From positions 1 through 6,393 of the forward strand of contig JAFGRR010000552.1 of NCBI GenBank assembly GCA_016935035.1: a stretch of DNA of 6,393 nt, read 5' to 3'. Positions 1 through 5,233 of the stretch are shown piece by piece. The stretch's first letter is position 1. Every line of letters begins with the position of its first letter. The notes below the pieces were generated by a model. It was not told where the DNA came from, ran no database searches, and saw nothing but the letters and a program-made list of their open reading frames with translations. The DNA comes from Phycisphaerae bacterium. GTDB taxonomy: Bacteria > Planctomycetota > Phycisphaerae > UBA1845 > Fen-1342. A program made the translations under genes and the position numbers.

Positions 1-192
1 ACCAGCATCGTGGTCACGCACGACATGCGCAGCGCCTGCGAGGTTGGCGACAGGATCCTGATGTTGTGGAACGGGCGGTTCCTGGCGGACGGCACACCCG
101 ACGAACTGATGCAGGCCGAGGACGAACACGTACGCCGATTCGTCCAGGGCGTGGCCGAACCGACCGATTTAGCGACGCTCACCGGCCGATAA
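1..192 (+). CDS. ABC transporter ATP-binding protein, C-terminal end (MlaF-like, partial)
   Basis: The reading frame is open from base 1 to a TAA at 190-192 and gives the last 63 residues of an ABC ATPase; the start, Walker A and signature motif lie outside the window. The visible part opens with TSIVVTHDM, the strand and H-loop histidine (codon 19-21) that sense the ATP gamma-phosphate. It continues with DRILMLWNGRFLADGTPDEL, the usual end of the nucleotide-binding domain. The final VRRFVQGV segment resembles the end of MlaF/Mkl-type ATPases, which power phospholipid traffic between the inner and outer membranes with MlaE permease and MCE-domain partners. If so, the partner genes would lie to the left, or elsewhere. 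The ABC ATPase call is certain; the MlaF subfamily is an inference from the tail. No clear terminator follows. Confidence 0.85.
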   Translation, partial: TSIVVTHDMRSACEVGDRILMLWNGRFLADGTPDELMQAEDEHVRRFVQGVAEPTDLATLTGR

Positions 193-417
193 GCTGTGGT
201 GGGCGCAAATATCGGGGGAGAATTCCAGTTTTTTGTGATTTTCTGGAGATTCTGCTCAACCAGCGAATCGGCGGTGCCGAAACGGCGTCGGCAGCAATTG
301 CGCCGCAGTGTTTGGGCACCAGGCCTGATAATTGCAATGACGGTGTTGGATTAGCGTGGGTTCGTCGGCATTATGCCGGCTGGGTCGTGGCAATCGCACC
401 AAATTAGTCATGTTAGA

Positions 418-478
418 GGTGTACTCAGACGATAAGGAGTGTACCGAACAAGGTCTGCACAATTCGTGCATAGTACAC
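418..478. promoter_or_regulatory. Cluster of GTGTAC half-sites (possible operator)
   Basis: GTGTAC occurs at 419-424 and again at 439-444, 20 bases apart. Its reverse complement GTACAC lies at 473-478. A perfect inverted repeat, TGCAC-aattc-GTGCA (456-470), sits between the last two. Regular spacing of about two helical turns would suit a dimeric regulator upstream of the FlgM-like gene. This is pattern only; no regulator is identified and the sites could be chance. Confidence 0.2.
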
Positions 479-533
479 AGGTGAATGGACGCATGTGGCT
501 GTATCCAGATGAAAATCGCTCAAATAGCTCTTC

Positions 534-562
534 TCAAGTGCACCCCCCAGAGAGGACGATAA
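534..562 (+). promoter_or_regulatory. Possible sigma-28-type promoter upstream of the FlgM-like gene
   Basis: GACGATAA at 555-562 matches the sigma-28 (FliA) -10 consensus GCCGATAA at seven of eight positions. TCAAGTGC at 534-541 matches the TAAAGTTT -35 box at five of eight. The spacer is 13 bases instead of the usual 11, which weakens the call. A flagellar sigma promoter would make sense for an anti-sigma-28 gene. Transcription from here would begin close to the ATG at 568 and favour translation from 718. Confidence 0.2.
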
Positions 563-717
563 CCCCAATGAGCGAGGTTGTATTATCCCATTGCGAAGCC
601 GACGGAGCGGCGAGCCTGGTCAATCCCCAGGCTGCAACGTGCCTCACGGACAGATGGCCGGTGGGTGCGGATGTGTCGTTAACAGTAACGCGGTCGCAAT
701 CGGAATGGTGGTCAGAT

Positions 718-999
718 ATGTTGGAAATCAATCCCCTGGCAAGTGAGTATGGTGTCAATCGTCCGACCATCGGCTCGGACCAGTCCAAGCGGTCGAAGAA
801 CACCGTCGAGACGACACCTCAAGCCGACACCGTCGAAGTCTCGGAAGTGACCTGGGCGGACGAAGGTGACGTCGCCATGCGCGACGATCTTGTGGCGCGC
901 GTGCGGGCCGAGATCGAGGCCGGCACGTACCTCACCCGCGAGAAGGTTGAGGGTGCCGTCGATGCCCTGCTGAGCACGCTGGCCATCCGCGACACCTAA
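718..999 (+). CDS. flgM: FlgM-like anti-sigma-28 factor
   Basis: This is a 93-residue acidic protein. FlgM binds the flagellar sigma factor FliA (sigma-28) and holds it inactive until the hook-basal body is finished and FlgM is exported. The C-terminal 40 residues carry the family signature: a helix around RDDLVARVRAEIEAGTY followed by a second helix VEGAVDALLSTL. The motif DTVEVSE precedes them, as I recall from planctomycete FlgM proteins. I chose ATG 718 because it gives a length close to the roughly 97 residues of enteric FlgM and has GGTGG (707-711) six bases upstream. Codon bias also rises towards the 3' end. The frame extends upstream to ATG 568 (143 residues) with AGAGAGG before it, so that start remains possible. 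No other flagellar gene is visible here. Planctomycetes often keep flgM away from the main flagellar loci, but that is recollection. Confidence 0.68.
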   Translation: MLEINPLASEYGVNRPTIGSDQSKRSKNTVETTPQADTVEVSEVTWADEGDVAMRDDLVARVRAEIEAGTYLTREKVEGAVDALLSTLAIRDT

Positions 1000-1026
1000 G
1001 CCGTAAACCCCATCTGAATTCAAGCG

Positions 1027-1057
1027 GTAGGGATGGCAAGCACCGGGCTTGCCATCC
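1027..1057 (+). repeat. GTAG-headed REP-like hairpin between convergent genes (possible terminator)
   Basis: GTAG (1027-1030) is followed directly by a perfect 11-bp inverted repeat. The left arm GGATGGCAAGC is at 1031-1041, the loop ACCGG at 1042-1046 and the right arm GCTTGCCATCC at 1047-1057. It lies 27 bases after the stop of the FlgM-like gene and 65 bases past the end of queF on the other strand. A run of six T at 1074-1079 lies 16 bases beyond the stem, too far for a textbook intrinsic terminator. The hairpin could still protect or end both transcripts. The GTAG head directly against the stem is the hallmark of REP sequences, and convergent 3' ends are where REPs usually sit. Confidence 0.7.
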
Positions 1058-1122
1058 ATGCCTTGCTCCTGTCTTTTTTGCCGGGCATTGGCGTCCATTA
1101 GACGCGAGGGGACATGCCGACG

Positions 1123-1503
1123 TTACTGGCGGCCGCGCGCGGTTCGTTGCTTGCGCGTGTACTCGGCGGTAATCGTCGATGACATGCCGCCGCGCGGATT
1201 CCAGTTTGTTGTCACTTTCATCCAGCGTGGTGCCAGGGCGGTGACGAGCTCGTCCAGGATGCGGTTGGTAACGGCCTCGTAGAAGATGCCAGCCTCGCGG
1301 AAGGCCTGAAGGTAGAGCTTCAGGCTCTTCAGTTCGACGCACGTCTTGTCGGCGGTATATTCGATGATGACGGTCCCGAAGTCGGGCTGGCCGGTGACGG
1401 GGCAGCGGCTGGTGAATTCCGGCGCCTCGTGCCTGATTACGTAGTCGCGCTGGGGCGCGGGGTTGGGGAAGATCTCCACGATTTGCTTGGCTGGCTTGGG
1501 CAT
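1123..1503 (-). CDS. queF: NADPH-dependent preQ0 reductase QueF (preQ1 synthase)
   Basis: This is a 126-residue single-domain QueF. It reduces the nitrile of 7-cyano-7-deazaguanine (preQ0) to the aminomethyl group of preQ1 with NADPH, the last soluble step before insertion into tRNA by Tgt on the way to queuosine. Visible motifs are FTSRCPVTGQPDFG, with the nucleophile Cys34 and the catalytic Asp41, and ELKSLKLYLQAFR (57-69), the QueF signature that binds NADPH. FYE (74-76) follows, with the substrate-binding Glu76, then NPRGG (102-106) near the C-terminus. In Bacillus subtilis QueF the residue before this Glu is His; here it is Tyr75, a variation I recall from other single-domain QueFs. Start ATG 1503 matches the usual start of the fold. 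The frame is open further upstream with GTG codons at 1530 and 1536, and no strong ribosome site decides between them. The gene stands alone and converges on the FlgM-like gene. Confidence 0.95.
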   Translation of the reverse strand: MPKPAKQIVEIFPNPAPQRDYVIRHEAPEFTSRCPVTGQPDFGTVIIEYTADKTCVELKSLKLYLQAFREAGIFYEAVTNRILDELVTALAPRWMKVTTNWNPRGGMSSTITAEYTRKQRTARGRQ

Positions 1504-1535
1504 TGTTTGGGCACGCTCATCCTGGGCCACTGTCA

Positions 1536-1556
1536 CGGCGTCCCGCCGGGACGCCG
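1536..1556. repeat. Perfect 9-bp hairpin in the queF 5' leader
   Basis: CGGCGTCCC (1536-1544), loop GCC, and GGGACGCCG (1548-1556) form a perfect, very stable stem-loop. It starts 33 bases upstream of the queF ATG. No T-run follows on either strand and there is no GTAG head. It lacks the A-rich tail and pseudoknot partner of a class I preQ1 riboswitch. It may be another dispersed palindrome or a leader structure affecting queF expression. Confidence 0.5.
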
Positions 1557-1683
1557 AACCGGTACTAAACGCGCAGGGTACTCGGTCGCCAACCGCAGGC
1601 CCACACGCGAATACCAGTTTGTGTGAGGGGCAGAGTGGAACCGGGTGGCGGAATGTCGCGTGTCGCGGCACGAATACCCACGG

Positions 1684-1702
1684 GCGGCATCGTGGATGCC
1701 GC
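1684..1702. repeat. Perfect 8-bp hairpin in the queF/membrane-protein divergent region
   Basis: GCGGCATC (1684-1691), loop GTG, and GATGCCGC (1695-1702) form a perfect stem. T-rich stretches follow at 1715-1719 (CTTTT) and 1726-1731 (CTTTTT), but they are not adjacent as in a true terminator. The rest of the 1504-1773 interval shows no gene I can support. It must hold the promoters for queF (leftward) and the kinase cluster (rightward). I found no clear sigma70 pair; TACACT at 1759-1764 is the best -10 and lacks a good -35. Confidence 0.45.
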
Positions 1703-1773
1703 GCGTAAGGTTCGCTTTTACCGGGCTTTTTGTAATTCGCGCTAGTTCTTGAACGGGTTACACTTAGGCAGAG

Positions 1774-2184
1774 ATGGAAACCAGCGGCGGTGGCATTCTG
1801 GGTCGGGTCGGCGAGCGCGTGCTGAGTTGGATCGCGCTCGGGCTGGTTGCGCTGGCCGTGTTCGGCGTGATTCAGATGGGGCCCGTGGCCCGCGGCGCCG
1901 TTCTGAGCGCCATCTGGCGGACCGGACTATGGCTTGTGATTGTCGCCGGGCTGCCTTGGATCGGGCAGTTGTTTATCGGCCGCTTGCTGGAGGTCGGCAC
2001 GAACTGGGTCGGCGTCATTCTGCTGGCAGTGCTGACGCTGATCGACATTATTGCCGGCATCTCGCTGCTGACGGCGTGGCCGGTGGGTTTTTGGACCTGG
2101 TTTGCGATGTTGGCCATCCTGGCGGTTGCTGCTGTGTACAACTACCTGGTGGCCGAGTACCTCGCGGAGCAGGCTGGCGGCTAG
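1774..2184 (+). CDS. Small integral membrane protein with four predicted helices
   Basis: This 136-residue, highly hydrophobic protein is not one I recognise. Four membrane segments are apparent at about residues 17-36, 50-68, 78-99 and 104-127, with short loops and almost no soluble part. Charged residues are few: a basic N-terminal stretch (R11, R16), R40, R49, R70, and an acidic tail (EYLAEQ). The ATG at 1774 has AGG (1766-1768) five bases upstream. It is the first gene of the plus-strand run and lies 51 bases ahead of the protein kinase, so it may share the operon. A scaffold, membrane anchor or sensor role for the kinase is a guess from position alone. The other open frame over this region, running to 2354, is out of phase and shows no membrane or domain pattern. 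Confidence 0.75.
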   Translation: METSGGGILGRVGERVLSWIALGLVALAVFGVIQMGPVARGAVLSAIWRTGLWLVIVAGLPWIGQLFIGRLLEVGTNWVGVILLAVLTLIDIIAGISLLTAWPVGFWTWFAMLAILAVAAVYNYLVAEYLAEQAGG

Positions 2185-2191
2185 TTATGGA

Positions 2192-2210
2192 CGGCCTTGG
2201 CGAAAGGCCG
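2192..2210 (+). other. Hairpin in the gap before the kinase gene
   Basis: CGGCCTT (2192-2198), loop GGCGA, and AAGGCCG (2204-2210) form a perfect 7-bp stem-loop. It begins 7 bases after the membrane-protein stop and ends 25 bases before the kinase ATG. With no T-run it is unlikely to be a terminator. It could set the ratio of the two products by stabilising the upstream message or modulating kinase translation. It also covers a TTG (2197) that could in principle start the kinase frame. Confidence 0.4.
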
Positions 2211-2235
2211 CCGGGAGCGGAACTGGCGAGAAGAC

Positions 2236-3366
2236 ATGATGAGTACGGTTCACAAGAAAGGCGCCCGAGTCAGCGAGTACATCCTCGAGGAGTGTGTCGG
2301 CACCGGTACGTTCGGCGAGGTCTGGAAGGCCCGCCATCACGTGTGGGACAATGACTTTGTCGCCGTCAAACTGCCGACCGAGCCCGAGTATGTGCGCTAT
2401 CTCCAGCACGAAGGTGTGGTCGTGCATGGGATCCGGCATCCGAACATCGTGCGCGTGCAAGGGCTCGATCCGTACGCCGAGGTGCCGTACCTCGTGATGG
2501 AGCTGGTTGATGGGCCGTCATTAAGGCAGATGATCGACGAGCATCCGCTGGGGATGCCGATGCCGGTGGTGGACACGGTGATGCGCGGCATACTGCGCGC
2601 GATCGTCGCGGCACACGAGGCGAACGTGCTGCACCGCGATCTGAAGCCCGGCAACGTGTTACTGAATCTCCGCGGGCGGGCCATCGAGGATCTGGCGGTC
2701 GATGACGTGAAGGTCAGTGATTTTGGGCTGGGCGTGAACACGGCGGACACGCTGCGTTCGATCGCGCAGTCGGCGTCGCTGGCGCGCGAGGACCGCGTCG
2801 TTGGCACACTGGCCTACATGGCGCCCGAGGTGCGCGACGAGGGACGCAAACCAGACGCACGCAGCGATCTGTTCGCCATCGGCGTCATGCTGTTCGAGAT
2901 GTTGACGGGACAGAGACCGGCCGGGGCCGAACTGCCCGGCACCATGCGTGCCGAGGCCGGCGACCTGGACGACGTGTTCCGAAAGTTATACGCACGATAC
3001 GAGAGGCGTTACGAGAGCGCCGCGGCGGTGTTGGCGGAGTTCGAAAACGTAGTGGGGCCGGCGACCGTGCCGCCCCTGCCGGTAGGACGCCACGAGTCCA
3101 AGTCAAAGTATCCGACGGCGGAGGCTCCGCCGTTGCCGACGTGGATTGCCGCGGAGCCGGCGGAGGAGACCGAGCCGGTTGGAGGTTACGTTCGGCGGTG
3201 TCCGAAGTGTTCGACGCTGGCCGATGGCACCGATCAGTTCTGCACGCAGTGCGGCCAGCAGCTTGTGCGAATGGTGCGGCGCTGCGGCAGTTGTGGTGCG
3301 TACCCGGCGCCGGAGGATCGCTACTGCATCTTCTGCGGCGCCGTGGTCGATACCGTGGTGGAGTAG
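2236..3366 (+). CDS. Soluble Ser/Thr protein kinase with C-terminal tandem zinc ribbons
   Basis: This 376-residue eukaryotic-type (Hanks) kinase has a complete catalytic core: the glycine loop GTGTFGEV (22-29), VAVK with the ATP-binding Lys45, Glu59 of helix C, and HRDLKPGN (133-140) with catalytic Asp135. It also has DFG (162-164), an APE motif (196-198), and DLFAIG with structural Asp211. The kinase domain ends near 272. A proline-rich linker (about 275-317) follows, then two CxxC-x10-CxxC zinc ribbons: C322/C325/C336/C339 and C350/C353/C364/C367. There is no membrane helix, unlike PknB-type receptors. The zinc ribbons may dock partners or nucleic acid. I chose ATG 2236 (a second ATG is at 2239) because the kinase fold begins about 15 residues on. 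Upstream GGCGAGAAG is only a weak ribosome site, and a TTG at 2197 would add 13 residues. The next gene starts 9 bases after the stop. Confidence 0.95.
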   Translation: MMSTVHKKGARVSEYILEECVGTGTFGEVWKARHHVWDNDFVAVKLPTEPEYVRYLQHEGVVVHGIRHPNIVRVQGLDPYAEVPYLVMELVDGPSLRQMIDEHPLGMPMPVVDTVMRGILRAIVAAHEANVLHRDLKPGNVLLNLRGRAIEDLAVDDVKVSDFGLGVNTADTLRSIAQSASLAREDRVVGTLAYMAPEVRDEGRKPDARSDLFAIGVMLFEMLTGQRPAGAELPGTMRAEAGDLDDVFRKLYARYERRYESAAAVLAEFENVVGPATVPPLPVGRHESKSKYPTAEAPPLPTWIAAEPAEETEPVGGYVRRCPKCSTLADGTDQFCTQCGQQLVRMVRRCGSCGAYPAPEDRYCIFCGAVVDTVVE

Positions 3367-3375
3367 CGTGCCGTG

Positions 3376-3678
3376 ATGTTGGCCGAAACCACCGTGTTTG
3401 TTGTCTTCTTCGGCCTGTTCGTCATTGGGCTGCTGGCGTTCATTGTCGCCGTGTTCGCCATGGTGCTCCGCGTGATCAAATGGACGATGCGCGGTCTGTT
3501 CGGCGGCGGCCACGAGCACCCGGCGATCCGACGCGCCAAGGCGGCCCGGTTCGTCAAAGGACGCGTTCAGTGTTCAAATTCGGGCTGCGGATATCTGAAT
3601 CGCCCGGAGGCACGCTATTGCGGCGGTTGCGGCAGGGCGCTGGCACCGGCGCGGAAGGATGTTGACGCTTATGGATGA
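3376..3678 (+). CDS. Single-pass membrane protein with a cytoplasmic zinc ribbon
   Basis: This 100-residue protein has one strong membrane helix at about residues 7-31 and a basic stretch next (R32 to R60), which by the positive-inside rule places the C-terminus in the cytoplasm. A zinc ribbon, C66-x4-C71-x10-C82-x2-C85, follows with the ending YCGGCGRAL. This closely resembles the YCIFCGAVV and FCTQCGQQL endings of the kinase's ribbons. The start is ATG 3376; a GTG just before it (3373) is in frame. GGAG at 3360-3363, inside the kinase stop region, is the likely ribosome site. The gene lies 9 bases after the kinase and overlaps the next gene by 8 bases, so translational coupling is likely. 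A plausible role is a membrane adaptor for the kinase or for the helical protein downstream. The family is not one I can name. Confidence 0.85.
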   Translation: MLAETTVFVVFFGLFVIGLLAFIVAVFAMVLRVIKWTMRGLFGGGHEHPAIRRAKAARFVKGRVQCSNSGCGYLNRPEARYCGGCGRALAPARKDVDAYG

Positions 3679-5104
3679 GCGCACTCGTCAGCGTCAGTTC
3701 GAGGACCAGTTTCTCGCGCAGTTGCGCGCCCGGGCGCAGGCCCTGGTGGGCCGCGGGCTGCCGGCGCGGAACGTGCACATCGAGACGATGCCCGATGGCG
3801 ATCAGGCGGTGCGCGACCGGCTGGCGCGGCTGGAGGTCTGGGACCGCGACGTGCTGGAGCAGATGCCCGGACGGCGTTCACTGCAAATGCGCTTTGTGCG
3901 GCCGCGTCTGGGCGGCCTGCTGCAAAAAACGGTGGCGCGGCTGCGCGTTCAGCCGTTGGTGGCGGTTGACGAGCTGATCGCAAACGAGACGCCCGGTCCC
4001 ATCGGCCGCGAGGCCGTGCTCGACGCGTTGGCCCGTTTCGATCTATTGCCGACACAGCAGCGGCCGACGGCGGTCGTGCTGGCCAGCGCGACGGGATTCA
4101 CCCCCGAGGCCAAGAGCCTGGTTGACGCGGGCGGCCAGCCGACGCTTATCCTGATGGGCGGTCGGCTGGACGGCGGTTGGGACACAGCCCTGCCTGAGTC
4201 GTTGCACAAGAGCCCCTGGGCCAAGCTCTTCGAACTGGAAACGCAGGACGCGCGTCTGCGGCGGCTCCTCAGCCATCTCAACGAAAGCGGGATGGAACTT
4301 GGCTCGCGCGGCGTGCCGCTGACAGAGTTGGCACAGCAGATCGGTTTGCCGCTGGGAGAGACCGAGACGCTCGTGCGGCAGGCATGCCGGCAGGATCCGC
4401 GCTTGATGACCGTGGTGCATGAGGGCAAGATCAACGTGTGTCGAAGCCCGCTGGCCGACGAGGGCAAGCCCATGAGCATGTGGAGTTGGATTCGGAAGCT
4501 GTTGCGACGTAAGCCCAGCGCCGCCGAGCAGGTGCGCGAGTTGACCGCGCAACGCGTCCGGCTGGAGCAGCAGCGTCATGAGATAGACCAGCAGGTTGAC
4601 ACGCTCGAAACGCAGGAGCGCGACCTGTTGAAGCAGGGGGCCGCGGCGCCGAGTGCGGCCGAGAAGCGGCAGGTCGCCGGCAAGCTGATGCGCATGCGGC
4701 GCGAGCTGAAGCGGCAGCGCACACGGGCCCAGATGTTCAGCCAGCAGATCGACGTGCTCGGCACGCAGATTCACCACGTCACGTTGACGGCTCAGAGCAA
4801 GCAGGTGCAGTTGCCCAGCGCCGAGGAATTGGCCCAGCAGGCGGCCCAGGCCGAGCAGGTGATGACCGATCTCGCCGCCAGCGCCGACCTGGCCCACAAC
4901 GTCGAGGTCGAGGCCGGCAGTCCGCTGATGCAGGAAGAGGAAGAGGCGATCTTCGCGGAGTTCGACCAGGTGGCCGCGCACGACAAGTCGTCGACGGCGG
5001 ACACCGAGATGCCTGTTGCCGAGGCCGGCGACGTACAAGTCGCCGACGCGCCGCCGGCGGTACCGCGGCGCAAGGACGAGCCGGCGAGGCCCGAGCTTGG
5101 ATAG
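3671..5104 (+). CDS. Winged-helix-like plus ESCRT-III-like helical protein
   Basis: This 477-residue cytoplasmic protein has no signal or membrane helix. Residues 1-190 are an unrecognised mixed domain including AVVLASATGFTPEAK (134-148) and LILMGGRLDGGW (159-170). Residues about 191-260 look like a winged helix (VPLTELAQQIGLPLGETETLVRQA, then a VVHEGKINV wing). A short basic, tryptophan-containing helix MWSWIRKLLRRK (270-281) begins a second module. That module has a long charged helical hairpin at about 284-365, broken near GAAAPSAAEK (323-332), further helices at 385-408, an acidic helix EEEEAIFAEFDQV (422-434), and a disordered proline-rich tail. The basic start, hairpin, and late acidic helix match the ESCRT-III (Snf7/CHMP) and PspA/Vipp1 layout of membrane-remodelling polymers. 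A plain coiled-coil protein is the alternative. I chose ATG 3671 over 3659 because GGAAGGA (3653-3659) is better spaced. It overlaps the previous stop. Confidence 0.8.
   Translation: MDERTRQRQFEDQFLAQLRARAQALVGRGLPARNVHIETMPDGDQAVRDRLARLEVWDRDVLEQMPGRRSLQMRFVRPRLGGLLQKTVARLRVQPLVAVDELIANETPGPIGREAVLDALARFDLLPTQQRPTAVVLASATGFTPEAKSLVDAGGQPTLILMGGRLDGGWDTALPESLHKSPWAKLFELETQDARLRRLLSHLNESGMELGSRGVPLTELAQQIGLPLGETETLVRQACRQDPRLMTVVHEGKINVCRSPLADEGKPMSMWSWIRKLLRRKPSAAEQVRELTAQRVRLEQQRHEIDQQVDTLETQERDLLKQGAAAPSAAEKRQVAGKLMRMRRELKRQRTRAQMFSQQIDVLGTQIHHVTLTAQSKQVQLPSAEELAQQAAQAEQVMTDLAASADLAHNVEVEAGSPLMQEEEEAIFAEFDQVAAHDKSSTADTEMPVAEAGDVQVADAPPAVPRRKDEPARPELG
4461..4480 (+). promoter_or_regulatory. 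Possible internal ribosome site and start before the ESCRT-III-like module
   Basis: GAGGGC (4460-4465) lies six bases upstream of an in-frame ATG at 4472, with another ATG at 4478. They fall exactly where the winged-helix part ends and the helical module begins (residues 268 and 270). Initiation here would yield a stand-alone protein of about 210 residues, similar in size to the 203-residue protein encoded at 5234. It may be a working start or the relic of a gene fusion. The spacing is good, but such sites arise by chance. Confidence 0.3.
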
Positions 5105-5113
5105 CGAGGCAAG

Positions 5114-5213
5114 TGTAGCGGCCGACGTCTCGTCGGCCGTCTTCGCCGTCCGCTATTCGTTGTCTGCCAGGAATGCGCTGCCGCGTTCGGCTGACGAGAC
5201 ATCGGCCGCTACA
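5114..5213. mobile_element. REPIN-like inverted REP doublet, copy 1 (100 bp)
   Basis: Two 26-base arms, 5114-5139 and 5188-5213, are inverted repeats of each other with 24 of 26 positions matching. Each arm starts TGTAG and then folds on itself. In the left arm CGGCCGAC (5119-5126), loop GTCTC, and GTCGGCCG (5132-5139) form a perfect 8-bp stem. The GTAG head beside the stem is the feature recognised by REP-associated transposases (RAYT/TnpA-REP). Two inverted REPs about 50 bases apart define a REPIN, a non-autonomous mobile unit. It fills most of the 129-base gap between the two ESCRT-III-like genes, ending 20 bases before the ATG at 5234. An ORF crossing it (5016-5237) is translated repeat, not a gene. 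Confidence 0.8.
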
Positions 5214-5233
5214 TCTGGTTGCACGGAGCTGAG

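Larger units (their letters stand above)
193..717. other. Gene-poor leader region between the ABC ATPase and the FlgM-like gene
   Basis: I see no convincing gene in these 525 bases. An open frame in phase with the downstream flgM-like gene runs back to about 439 (ATG at 568). Its codons between 568 and 717 are much less GC-biased at the third position than true genes nearby, and its peptide resembles nothing I know. Small sites are visible. A weak sigma70-like pair has TTGGAT at 346-351, a 17-base spacer and CATTAT at 369-374. The palindrome CGGCA-tta-TGCCG (366-378) overlaps that -10. There is a TGCAC-aattc-GTGCA inverted repeat at 456-470, two copies of GACGATAA (428-435 and 555-562), and the inverted repeat CGTTA-acag-TAACG at 677-690. 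A long 5' leader or small RNA is possible but not shown. Confidence 0.4.

Noticed and set aside
193..260. Terminator after the ABC ATPase gene
   Set aside because: A T-run exists at about 230-235 but only a weak 4-bp CCAG/CTGG stem surrounds it; no GC-rich hairpin precedes the Ts.
1504..1640. preQ1 riboswitch upstream of queF
   Set aside because: The leader has a strong hairpin but no A-rich tail or loop-tail pseudoknot pairing and no match to the class I core, so I do not call one.
1749..2354. Plus-strand open frame of 201 codons over the four-helix membrane gene
   Set aside because: Arg-rich out-of-phase translation overlapping both the membrane protein and the kinase start; no ribosome site and no recognisable domain.
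3141..3665. Plus-strand open frame of 174 codons over the zinc-ribbon region
   Set aside because: Out of phase with both the kinase and the membrane zinc-ribbon gene, whose cysteine patterns are intact; the peptide is Arg/Gly-rich with no domain.
4043..5038. Long open frame on the minus strand opposite the winged-helix/ESCRT-III-like gene (331 codons)
   Set aside because: Antisense shadow of a GC-rich gene: the peptide is low-complexity, rich in Leu, His and Arg, shows no domain, and the plus-strand gene has clear domain order and coupling to its neighbours.
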